NCBI GenBank assembly: GCA_015501055.1
Contig: JADNYV010000064.1
Location: 115,838 to 179,837 of the forward strand
Direction of reading: 5' to 3'
DNA from: Mucidula mucida
Taxonomy: Eukaryota; Basidiomycota; Agaricomycetes; Agaricales; Physalacriaceae
DNA length: 64,000 nucleotides
In this document: positions 45,184 to 57,400 of the stretch, in pieces
Layout of the letters: each line of letters begins with the position of its first letter
How positions within the stretch are numbered: the stretch's first letter is position 1
Notes under the pieces: model-generated
What the model saw: the letters and a program-made list of their open reading frames with translations, nothing else
The model's database searches: none
Told to the model about the DNA's origin: nothing
Position numbers and translations under genes: made by a program

Positions 45184-48100
45184 CCAAAATAACAAGACCT
45201 TGTAACAGCATGCTAGCAAACCTCGCTGCATGATTGTGGATCAACGTTTGTTCTGTTATCGCAAATGCGTTTCTTGCGACACGGATAGCGACGTAAATTT
45301 TCGAGTGATAAATAGTTACGGAGAGCAAGAACCACCACCCTTCCTTGAGACATATGCAGTCGTATGACAGCTGAAAAAATGGACTCTACGGAGAGACGAA
45401 GAGACATCAGCTCGTAACGAGTCGCATGCCAGAAAACTCTAAGGTATAGTCTAGATCTCCATCAGAGCACACTGAAGCGTTTCGTTGGATACCCTGGTCG
45501 AGGGCACCATCACGCCATACCTTCCTGCGCCAATCTGCTAGGGAGGGGTACAATTCAACCTCCGTGGAAGAGTGTGTCGACTCCGGATGAGTGGCATACC
45601 CGTAAGATGGCGAAGGCTGGATTTCCCGCGTCAAGCGGAGTCCGAAAGAAGTAGCCGCATGAGGGAAGGATGTACATGCCGTACGCCCAACCCGCGGTGA
45701 ACCAGACCAGAGACGAGGAACGGCACAGCTACCACGTCTATCGGAGTCTGGGATCCGCATCGGGCTCAGAAACACTGCCACCGTCAGACGATTGCTGCAA
45801 CGATTAAATTTCGCTTACTAGATCCGAGTCGATTTTAGTATGCGGGAAGTACCAGCTCGTCGTCAGATTGAGCACCATACGATCTGATTAGAAGCATTTG
45901 AGCACATACTCGTGGATAAGATTCAAAGCTGTACGACGCAGAAGAAAACGCAGCGCGCTTTGAGTAAAGCATGGTCATTAGAGGATTTTTGTAACGCCCA
46001 ATTTTTGGCTTCCGAGGTAATTCCGGGTCGTGCCGGGGATCCGAATCCAACATTTGGTTCGTTCCACATTTGGGTGTGCCTGCGAGCAATAATGCGCTAC
46101 AGCGTCACCCCCGCCATGGTCCCTCCTCACACTTGGTAGGTCTAATTGCATGAGTGAATCCAGCTCTGAGACAACATATGAAGGGAAGGGGAGGACGAAT
46201 GCACCCACAAATGCGCGCATTTGCTGAAGACCCGCCTTCCTAAACAAGCCCAACGACAAACTCCGTTAAATCCGAAATCATCAAGGCAAAATTTGGACCG
46301 CGCTACAAAAATCCTCTATTAACTTCATGACAACGGAGCCCAGGTGGATCCCACGTTGAAGAAGATCCTGGAGAAATGCGACTGGACACGAGTAGATGTT
46401 GCGGCGCGTCCGGGATAATCAAAGCCGTTATCATTTTCCAAGTTAGAGCTAGGGCCTGCGCCGGGATTAACCTATGAAAGGAGAAACGAGGGAGGGTTGA
46501 CGGAAGGCGAGAAGCGCTGTGTCAGTCCAGCCTCATGCATTGGCGATGAAAAGGTGCTGCCACCATTACAGCAGTCATCTAGGAAGGAACCTTGTCGAGA
46601 AGATACTGAGATGCTCCGGAGTGATATGTCTAGCATTGACGTGGCGGAAACTGTCCCAATGCAGCAAGTCCGAGATTACGAGTTACTTCGAGCCGGAGGA
46701 AGGCTGCGGCAGGACAGCTACTGCATAACCTCACGGGGAGATAGAAGACAGCGAGAAGACACCGTCACGCGAAGAGTTTGAGCTCGTGATCCGATACAAG
46801 TCTGTCCAAGCAAGGAAGCGTTCAAACAACAGGTAAGCTCCCACAATACAGATGGGGAAGGCTGACGGCATATTCGTGTCCAAAGTCTGTGGTGGAGAGC
46901 TTGATTGACGTGTTCGTGGAAAATCAGACCAAAAACACCGAACCAAAAGGGATTCACAAAGCAAAAGGAGAGACACTCGAAGCGCGTTATTTGGCGCCAT
47001 TGTCCTGAGCACGTGGACTTCCACAACGCGCACTATCAACGTTTTCAATGCATGGCTCTCTCGACGACAAGGGAACGGCCCTCGATTCACTTTATGGCCT
47101 GGGCTTTCGCTCACGCTCTGACTCTGCGCTTCCTCTGCTTCCCTTGAACACTATCCGACCTGAAGAACTGCTGGCCACGTCGGAATGACCTCGGTTTGGC
47201 TTGATGGCCCTACTCTCCTTTTCTTGGAAACTTGCGCTATCCGCTGCACTGCATACATTTTAATACGTGACGAGCCGCGACCGCCTTCATCTAGAGCACT
47301 TCCACCATCTTCAGGCATGCCTCACACTCCTTGTTTGACGGCGCGACGAGAACCTCAATCACCGTGTTTATGTCGTACATCGTCAAGTTACTCGAAACGA
47401 TGTGTTCATCACTGCTAGGGCTGCTGACCGCAGGATAGCACTTGCGGACGCCTGGTGATTTGCTCGAATGAAACCTTAAACGCATCAAAGGGCTGTTGTC
47501 TTGATTCCTGATGTGAGATGTGGCTATGTTTTATTTACACGCTGCTGAGGCATGATCAGCCCGTGCGGACGACATCCCCTCGATTGTCGTGCTGTGCTTC
47601 CCGGATGGTTTAGTACTTACTTGATGCAATCCAGCCCCCGGTGGCACGCAGATAGAAACGGTCCTGAAATAAATAGGCGTGCAAGTCTGAGAAGCACTGA
47701 CTGATCTCGGTCTCGTTGGGGTCGGACAAGCACCGGATGCTGTGCTTCGTTGATGCCGTCACACCCACCAACAGTGTGACCGCGGCTCTCGCCAGATAGT
47801 GATTAGATTGCTCGCGGTTCCTCGTATTCACATCATGACTATGATTCCAGGGACATGCACCGATAAGGCGCGTCGAGCTTCATGCGATCTCAGCTGCTCG
47901 GTGCGCGAACGTCGGTGAGCTGGTCGCAAGTCCGCACTGCGCCACAATCATGTGGCGCGTCGTTTGTCGTCGTGCCCATCTGGCTACATTGAACTCCACG
48001 TCCGCGCCGCGTCATGTCTATGCACGGGGCGACCGTCTGGGTTTGAACTTTGAACCTGTATCCACTGATGGTATCGTAAGTATTCATTGCTGCATCCACT

Positions 48101-51100
48101 TTCACCGATATCCGAACGTGTGAGCTCATACTATGCGTCGCTGTCTACCTCACATACGCCTTCATCAATACTATCTTCATCGGACCTTGTTTGATCCACG
48201 CGCTTTCCATCATTCCTCGTAACGCTATTGAGTATGTAGGACTCGACATAAGCGGCCCGAATTCCTCGCGATACTTCCGTCTGCTCCGCTCCGCGGCTGT
48301 GCTTGATATGGCTTTCGTATACACGTGGATCTTTCCTTGTTCGGTTAGACTGCATCACCACTAGGCAGTACGTTAGCCGACGCCTAGTTCAAACCTTTGT
48401 AGTGAATTTGATAGAGGCGTAGGTCTCACATTCATTTAGTGGCGCAAAGGAGCCATGTGTAAAGATTAATACGATATATACAGCCATCAATTTTGATTTC
48501 GATGAGGCTTAGATTCGCCGCCGGGTAGTCGAGACGGGAAAAAACAATCTAGTCTGTGAAAGACATCCAGGGAGTGCATCGTGTGATGAGCCCACTCCAA
48601 TAAGAATACTGACTCGTATATCGAATTGCAGGAAAGCACCATTGAAGCATTACGACGCCATGGACACGAGTGAGTGATTAAATTCGCAGCTCGGATGTGG
48701 CGTCGTCGCATACAGGTCCAGGCAAACTGAACACACCCGCAGTGGAGACGGGGACGGTGGATTAGTGCCGAGGAATGGAAGGAGCACGGCTTCAGCTACA
48801 TCGTGATGCAACGGCGAACGATCAAACAGGTATGCGGGTAACAGACACCTTGAGTCGGGCGAGTGCCCGGGCACTGATGGTGTTACACGGGACAATGGCG
48901 TACACAGGATAGTTAGTCAGTTTATGGGCCGTTGATTTTGGATCCGGGGAGGATGTAGTAGGTCATGGATCCTTTGTTCGGGTATGGGGTACACACAACT
49001 GTTCATACCAGCGGACACCGGGAGAAGATCAAGTTCAACTTGGTTAGCCAACAGCTTAGTTTCAGTTCCCAGACGAGTATAGGTTCAGGTGTGTGGTGCC
49101 TCCCAAGCAAATGTATCAGAGTTCCAAGCTGAAGTAGGTTGATCGATAAGAGTGAAGAAGAGCAAGACATCGGAAAGATCTGACAGGTAAAGAACAATCC
49201 TCCCGTTCGAACATTGGAAGGCGCCCAGACTATACATAGTGAACGTCCTTGGTCAAAGCAGGAACGTGATGCTGTTGATTTGTTTGCCCTTGTTTATCTC
49301 AGAACGAGTTAACTTGTTCAAAAGTTCTCAGACTAGTACTTATTGCGAGCCACATGTCGTAGTACCCAAAGCAGGCCTTTCACCGCTCTGACGTCTCGCA
49401 ATTCCCACTCCCATGGCATCTACTGTCCAATTTCATGCGGCGGGTTCCTCCCTAGCCTCTCCCGGTCCTGCGAACTTGAGAATCAAACCGCTTGCACGGT
49501 CCGACGGGGTTTGCGCTGTCCGCATTCGCCAAGTGCGCCAAGGTCCGGGGCTATACTATACCTCTCCATTCAATCAAAGTCCCAGGAAGAGTCTTTCGCT
49601 TGATCTTCATCTTTGTTAACTTCTCGATCGATATCATGATTTACACCAGAGTAATTGCTATATATTCATCGGCGCGCGGGAGTGATATTTGGGATCCCCG
49701 TCGAGTTCGACTGTCAATCACGTCTGTCCTATGATCTATCTTTGCGCGTCATCACCCATTTGACAACGTGTTACTTATTGATTCGGTTACAGGGTGCGTG
49801 CAAGCGCGCGCTCGCGTCTTTGTTCTCCATCGGATATTATTGCGGCGCAAACGGAGTGGAAAGAGAAAATTCTGGGGTCATGACGAAAGCGGAAGAAGAA
49901 TGAATTAATCATGGATACGTAGTGTGCCTGGTCCTGTTGTCGGATCCGAAGGCGAAAGGCCTAGAGAGTTTCGTGTGCGCCAGTGTGTTACAGTACTTGA
50001 TCTTTGTTCAATGCCTTTTTTTCATTTCCACTGCACTCGGGATGGTGAGGTTTACTTACTCGGGCGAGGCAGGTCAGAGTTAACGTTCATCATGATCTTG
50101 TCGTGACAGTTCTTTGAAAGTGTGCGATGACTAGCACCGGTTAGCAGAGTTACCGAAATAAGCGAACAAACAAGAGACCGTCGGCGTCTGTTTTGCATCC
50201 GCTTCCATTGCCAACTCGTATGCGTGAAGTTCTTTTTCCTTCTGGTCATCACAACAACGAAAACTCATGGTGGTTCTTCCGAGTCAATTGTCCATTCCGT
50301 TTGTTTACTCACCCACTCACATGGAGCACAATCTTCTTCGTTCCTATTTTATCGCATTTGGCAATCAACGTCACTCTGGGGATTCCTCTCTCCTGCTCCT
50401 GAGCGCCCCGGGAGATGGAGCGAATGTCATTTATTGAGGGGGGAGAGTTGAATAGGGCTGATCACCGCGGCTAGACTGACCGCCCTTGCTCGCTTACCCG
50501 CCGCCAACTCAAACAGCTGTAAGGCAACAAACAAGGCTCGCGAAGGAATGGAGGCAACCCAGCCCCGTGTGGCCGTCTCGGCACTTGCCGTTCCCCCCAT
50601 CTAGTCACGCTGGTGACGGAGAAGAACGACGACAGATTTCGTAAGCGCTCGTAGCTGTTAATCAGGCTGCACCTTCGCGGGTGTGGTGGAAAAAGAAACG
50701 CCACCATCCGAATTCGAGAGAGAAGGCAAGGCGTGGGTGGTCGTGATGGGTCATCATGGAATTTGTCGAGCGTTGTTCTCGGAGTGACGCGGGCTCAATA
50801 TCGCTGTTCTTAGGCCTTCGTCCAAGTTCACCCAGCCACTAAGACCGGTTAAATATGATATGATTTAGAGCGGGATGCATGGGGTATCCGGGCCCGCCTT
50901 CAAATCTTTCAGATTGTCATGCCACAGAATAGGGTTCATATGGCATATGCACGCGAATTCTTTAAGCGCCAGCCCATCCCTCTCTAAACAAAACGCCATC
51001 TCAAAGGGGAACAAAAGACATTTGATTACATTGCGATGTCTTCTTCTCCTGCGCAACACATTACCCAACGTAACCCAAGTAAGTATACTAAATAATAAAG

Positions 51101-51243
51101 CTGTAGAGATACATGAATAATTGCAGTGCGATCGATGTGTGGGTGTCCAAAAAATGTGGCGTGTGGTGATGATGCTAATAAGTAAGTATGCGGAGAACGG
51201 CAATGTATCGTAAGAACATGAATGGGCATAAACAATGAAACAA
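45184..51243. other. Gene-poor stretch, only doubtful ORFs
   Basis: The longest frames are 45,781-45,407 (minus, no ATG at its start, polar), 46,497-46,781 (plus, charged) and 47,114-46,731 (minus, partly hydrophobic). None has a recognised family or a consistent splice pattern. The last kilobase (50.2-51.2 kb) is ordinary 3' flank of the cyclin gene. Nothing else is seen. Confidence 0.4.
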
Positions 51244-52781
51244 CTATGAACGGCGGTAGAACGCAACGCCAGATGGGCCCGCGTTGGCAAACGGCGCATA
51301 GACTGGCTGCGGGTGCTGAAGCGGAGGAAGCTCAACGGCTTGCACAAGAGGTGGAGGTGGCGACATGGGAGACGACTGCGGACAGGTTGTAGTAACATAT
51401 TGCGGGTGGTGATACATCAACTTCCCTCTCAACGTGTAAAAGTAGAGATTCTCGGGAGTGGAAACAGGCTCACGCCTGCAGGCGGAGACGAGCGTGGGCG
51501 GTGCGAGTGGGGACGAGAAGGCTGGCGACGGGTGGGCTGATATCCTTGTAGGAGAAGTGCCGTCATACGCGGGAGAAAAGCGCGACGGCGAGTCCAACGA
51601 CATGCGGCCAAAGCCTTCCAATGCAGTTGTGGAGATTTTAGGAAGCTTCACCTTGACTGGCGCGGGTGAGAAGGCAGTCTCCGCGCTGCGCTTTCCAATT
51701 CCCTCGTACGCGCTAACGGCGTTGGGGATCTGAAGCGGAGGGAGCTGACTATGGTGAGGGCTCATCTTCCTCGTCCTCACGCGATGTGGACTTGTACTCC
51801 GAGCACGTCCAGATCGTCGTCCCTTGGCCTTCTCTTTTGCCAACACAAGTCCTTTCAACACCCACAGCCACTTTTCGTAAGAGCGCTTGTCGACGTACAA
51901 GTCGTAATCGACACCCTGCAGAAATTCGCGTTCCATTCGGTTGACTTCCGTGAGGGAAATGCCAGAGACGTCCGACCAAGTGCGGTTCGTGTACGTGTTG
52001 CTAGAACGAACGTCAGCTGAAGAGAGATTGATGAATGACGAGAAGACATACTCGTCAAGAAATTTGTTCGCCATCATTAGACCCGCCACTGCGATCCTAA
52101 ATTCGCTACCTGGCTGCGCCTCATTACCACTGCCCTTTTCGCGTCCTTTCAAGCGGTAAATGTAGTGCAACGCGAGCACGATGACTGAATGCGAGACTTG
52201 GGTAGTCTCGAGCAGCTTTTGCATAAAGCGCACAAAATTTGGCGAGGCGCAGAGTTGAAGTGGTGCGCGAGAGAACCAAAGGTAACAAATCATCTCGCAA
52301 GTTTTCTCCGCGATAAACTGCGCAGAGCGCGTCTCGCGCCAGTCAATGGTGAATGTGGGTTGCTGGGGAGGCTCTACCGCGATGGGGGAGGGCACATATG
52401 ATCGAAGTGGCTCGTCATCTGGCGGTGTCACTAAGAAAGAGTCAATTGATAAATCATTGTTTGAAAGAAAGTAAGCTTACGCGGACTGGACATGTGGCGG
52501 ACAGATATCTGATGGTCAAACTGCGCTATCGAAGGCAGCGTTGGACGCGGAGCATTGTAGTACTCGTACTGGGGTAGAGCCCGCCGCTCAAAAGCGCCAG
52601 TCAATGGAGGGGTCAAAGGCATAGATGTCGACGCGTCATCAAAGTACGAGTCCTTCGGGGCGGCGTAAGCAGGTGGGTACTGAGTCGTGCTCGTCGTCGT
52701 CGGATACATCTTGGACGCTGTACTCGTCGGCGGCGGCTGCAGCGCGTACATGAGTTCGTTAGGTAGGGGCGCGATGGCCAT
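51244..52781 (-). CDS. Cyclin of the PHO80/PCL-CLG1 type
   Basis: Three exons: 52781-52481, 52430-52052 and 52000-51244. Introns of 50 and 51 nt join in frame to 478 aa. The N-terminal 115 residues are Pro/Ser/Thr/Tyr-rich. The cyclin box spans about 130-270: SAQFIAEKTCEMICYLWF, SPNFVRFMQKLLETTQVSHS, VIVLALHYIYRLK, FRIAVAGLMMANKFLDDNTY, WSDVSGISLTEVNRMEREFL, YEKWLWVLKGLV. Length and motifs fit cyclins that pair with Pho85-type kinases. The C-terminal 200 residues are disordered, with many SP/TP sites (probable kinase targets) and basic clusters. It would control growth, polarity or nutrient signalling; the partner kinase is not in this window. The second intron can be read through, so an isoform with 17 extra residues is possible. 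Confidence 0.88.
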
Positions 52782-54440
52782 TGTGGCAGAAACACGCAGA
52801 GATGGAGAAATAATAACAAGTCAAGAAGGCCGCCATGGATTAGAGAGTCGATATTTAAAACACGGGTGACGGAAGAGGAGGAAGACAGACCGCTTTCCCA
52901 AAAGGGAAGGGATGCGATCTGCTGTTTGCACCTCGTAGTCTGAACAGGGGCCGATCCTTGCTATATTGAGCAGATGTGTCTGTAAAAAACTCAAAAGATT
53001 TGGTGGCGGCATTCCGGCATGAGGGGAATCCCCAGGGATTCCCCATAGCCTTGTCTACTTTTTCGCTGAGTCACCCATCAACTTTCCTTTTACAGCCACT
53101 ACTTCCTGCGGTATTTGACCTTCGCCTCAACAATTTGCTCTGTTTCTCCTTTCAACTGAACGTAACGACTTTGAGCAACGGGTCTGGCTCTCCTCCTCGG
53201 CGTGCACACCAGAGATGCAGATGCGGTGATTTCCCTAGTACAGTAGCCCTTTCTTGATCTCCTAGTAGTCTTCTGCCTTCATTGAACTGCCCCATGCGCT
53301 TCAACAGGAGACGAGACATAGCATTCCATTCCGCCTTTACGGATATCCATCTACGGCCGCGCCACACATTATTATCCCTAACCTTCCATCTCGCGTCTTC
53401 AATTTTCAAACTCCTTTCATCTGTTGTTGTCCCTTCACATTGTGGACTTGCAAATTCCACTCAAGGCTACGGCTGCAAATACGAATTCCACTAGAGCTAC
53501 GCTTCTCAAAGTCCGCGCCTCACTCTCCGGATCCTACGAGTAACCCACACTCTTCTTCCTTCCAAGACATAACTCACAACACAAAGTAAGTACGTACCCT
53601 CGGATTCACCCGTCCTCTTCTCCCTTCCCTTCCCTTGCACTCGTAATCAGAAATCCGCGCAGAACTCAAAAAGAAAACGTTGCCTATTCCGCACACTTGT
53701 CACCACGGTTTCCAGGCCCACCTTTTTCCTTTTTCTTTTCTTTTTGACCAGAGACTCACTAATGCTTCCGTGATCCGGGCCTCCGAGACCGGTGTCTCAA
53801 GATCAAGATGATCGCCGCTAGGTACCACAACGATACGGATCAAGGTGAGTCACAGGCGCACGGGTGAAAGGTTACGATGACGCGTCGGCTGGAGGCAATT
53901 GGCTGCGCATAAAATAAACGGGTGCGCCACAAAGGAAATGGAATGGACACCACCCTGTGTTTAGGATCTAAAGAGTCGATTTCCATTCCTGCGATTGACA
54001 GCGGACGGGGGCGGCTTTCGGGTGTGCGACCGGACAATAAGGGTGTCTCCAGTAAACCTTGTGCATGCACACGCGTGAACTGATCCAAGTAAATTCAAGA
54101 ACTTCGGGCTTACAGCACAGCAAGGTTACCGAGCCATTCGTACACACTCCTTGACGAGAAGTCAATCCGAGATCATCTTTCGGTATGCGACGGCGAGATC
54201 GATACCATGAAAGAGTAGTAGCAGTAGTAATATACTCTGAGCTCTCGCAGCGCCACATGCATACACTCCTTCCTTCTTGTCGGTGCTGAAACGGCCCATA
54301 TAGGACAACCATCTCTCTTCGGGTTAGACTGAGCGGAACGTGCATTTGTTACTGTCGCCGACGGTAAGGCTGAAGAAAAGGTCACTAACACTGCATCGAT
54401 TTGATTTCGGAAAGGGAGCGCAGACGCCACCAACTCATCA
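52782..54440. other. Long upstream region of the cyclin gene
   Basis: The first 900 nt are rich in pyrimidine tracts on the plus strand, consistent with a long 5' UTR or promoter on the minus strand. No coding frame of note. Confidence 0.45.
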
Positions 54441-57400
54441 ACGGGCCGGCAACATCAGTCAATTGAATGTCGGAAAGAAGAGGAAGGGCGCCAGCGGGTA
54501 TTAGTACCGTAGCGGGCGGATGAGTGAGAGCGCGGGATATGCACGAGAGAACTTCGAGTTATGCCGCATCGACTGCGGGTATGAAGAAGCTCGAGTTCTC
54601 GGGACATAGATGAAGTTGGACAGAAGTATATATATATATATATATATCGTGGTGGGCAGAAAGTTGCCGGAGTACATCCATGCTCGAACGTCGGGAGTGA
54701 AAGGCACGCCGTTGAAGTGGAAGCCGGCGAAAGATTTGGTTCGTCCAAGAATAAACCACGTATTGATAGCATGGGAGCAGATTTAGAACCAGCAGAGGAT
54801 CATAACGTGGTATCATACAGAGGGAGTGTCGACAAAAGAAATCACAGTCAAGATCAGAGCATAGTTAGCGCGCTGAGTTGGCGCTGAGAGGAACGGACAG
54901 TTTAAATTTGTGACAAACACGCCCAAATAAATCAACACGCTTTCTTCCCTCTCCTTGCATCACGTACCTCAAATACACAGCCCCGTGGGATTATTGCCGT
55001 CCAGCTTAAACTATCTATAGCAAAGTTCATGCAGCCTGTGCCTGTTCTTCTCTTTCCAACTCGTAGATCATCATGACCTGGAACTTTTTTTGAACAACGG
55101 GAAACTATCTTACGCTGAGCGCTGAACTTTTGATACTCTTGGTTGCCTTGAACTGGTCCACCGGCAATCCTTCGTCACCCGACATATCATGTCTTTCTGT
55201 TGCAATTCAACTTAATGACCTTAGATCAATCGCCCGCTTGTGTCTCAGTTCCAACTCATGAATGCGATCAAGATCTTCGTCGGTATACTGTTTGTTTCGT
55301 CTGAGATGCAGATAGTACTGTGGTGAGACTTGGGAGCAGTATTCAACTTACATTCTGTTTTTAGGCCAATCATTGGATCCTGCTCCCTCTTGTGGCCTTG
55401 TATCATCAATCGTGAATATGCAGATCCAGAGACCTGTGATCAAGTCTTCGACATATTCTCCACCCAGAGTCTGACATCCTCCCATCTAATCAAATACTAG
55501 GACGCTGAGTGGGATCGCCTTGTCACCGTTCAATCGTGCCAATGCAACTTCAAGACGTCTATCAATTTGCTAGAACGTTAACTCGCCGACGTTCTCATTA
55601 GTACATGGCGCTTACACTCTCGACTCTATCTTGTATGCCACGACTGCGCGCACTGGGGCCTGTGCGCTCGTCAGCTCCGTTACCGTAGGATCCTTGGCCT
55701 GAATCAGTGATCCAAAACGCGGTCCTTAGCACCAACGCTTATCATTCAACGAGTCGTTGATAGTCATTGGCCCCCCACTGAGGATTGCGTCGGCACTTCG
55801 AGAGAAGTCACCAGTGTCTTACACAACGTCCGGTTCTCGGACTGGTCTCTGGTATTCATCTACTGGAGAAAAAGTTTCTTCCTCCGCCTACTAACCTTTT
55901 TTGAAGAAGACCAAACGCGGACCGATACACACGTGCACGAGAAGACTCAAGTACTAGGCGGGAAGTCCAGTAGATCAGCGGCGGTGGATTCGCCAAGATG
56001 GATGCGACATGAAATGATGAAACCGTCCCCCGCCGACAGTTGCGCTGTCAATGAAACTGACTGGGGGTAGTAGGGCGTCGCGCATCTCCTGCCGCACGTG
56101 TCCGATGAAATGGACGTAGTGCGCAGTCGAGAGTTTTTTCATTAGGAATCCCGGTCAACGTGTAGGTCAACTTGAGAATGACACGTTGATAAATAGCTCG
56201 GGATTCTTACGAGTCTGATGCCAAAAGCGAGCATCGAACTCGGGTTTAGGTCATAGATGAGCGGGCCCAAGTAGGCCGACGCGCGGAGTGGGCTTGAGAG
56301 GTCCACCGAATCAGGTGGCATCCACCCGAGCACCCCGAGACGCTTTCGAGGCGCTATAGCAGCGTCGATTGAGTAGCGCAAGCTGACAGTGTAGAGCTTA
56401 GAATCCTGTTGAGCGGTCTAGTAGTAGACGAGTTGAACGTTGAGGCGTAAGGCGGAGTGAATAACGTCGGACGGAACCGCATCGACGATCAGGGCAAGAG
56501 TCGCTTGTGGAAGGTTTCGACTTGAAGAATTCAGTTGGCGTGGTGGTGACGTACGGGAAGCAAGCATTGAATGACTGGATTAGGTCAAAGGCGTGTGTAT
56601 TACTGTACCAGCTATTCCACAGTCGTTCGCCGGTGTACTACTAGTAAGTAGCAGCATGAGAAGATGAAGGAGTGGCGCCACAATTTGTAGTCCTCCTATC
56701 ACGGCGGGATGAAGTAAGCTCAGCACAACGGCGGATGAGGGCATATTCCAGTTGACCAACTGATCCGAGTGCAAACGTAGAGTATAGTCATCAAGAAACC
56801 ACGAAGAGAAAGCGGCTTAGTGTGACAGGTAAGTTTACAACATCAATAACAGAATAATGAGGTGGACAACAATACGTCCCGGGTTTCAGTTGAACGAAAA
56901 GACCAAAGTTCGTGATCACATGTACCGTCGCCAGCCCTCATCAACGATGTGTCAGTGTCGATTCGCGGAATCAAGGCCCACTTACGTTGCCGGTGTACGA
57001 CACACTTCCGTTTCTATATGAAGGAGAAGGGGCTCGCTGAGCCTTGTTGAAATGATAGGAAGAAAGCAAGGTTATGAGAACCTGATGGATAGATGGAGGC
57101 GCTCGCATAGCGCGGGTGACTTGCGACATGCATGATGCCGGTCCAGTGGGTACTGCCATCAGGTTAGTGTGCACCAGGTTCAATCCCTCTTTAGGGCAGG
57201 GATATCAGAAGCGACAAGGGCACCGCGATATGCCAGAAATTCTGCGACGACCTGCGTTCTGGCCCACTCAATTGAATAATAGTAGTTTTACCGCGTCCTC
57301 TCTCTGCATTGAATTATTCAAAGCGGTCCAGGTTCAGAGCGATGCATTCACTGACCTGCCCGATCGTAGAGCCGTTCCTTTCTAGAGAGCACAAGGTAAT

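Noticed and set aside
51244..52431. Cyclin frame read as a single 395-residue protein starting at 52431
   Set aside because: The first codon is GTG, and the segment 52051-52001 is a good intron. The correct gene begins at ATG 52781 in an upstream exon.
57170..57195. Possible tRNA B-box (AGGTTCAATCCCT)
   Set aside because: No A-box at a suitable distance and no acceptor-stem pairing could be found.
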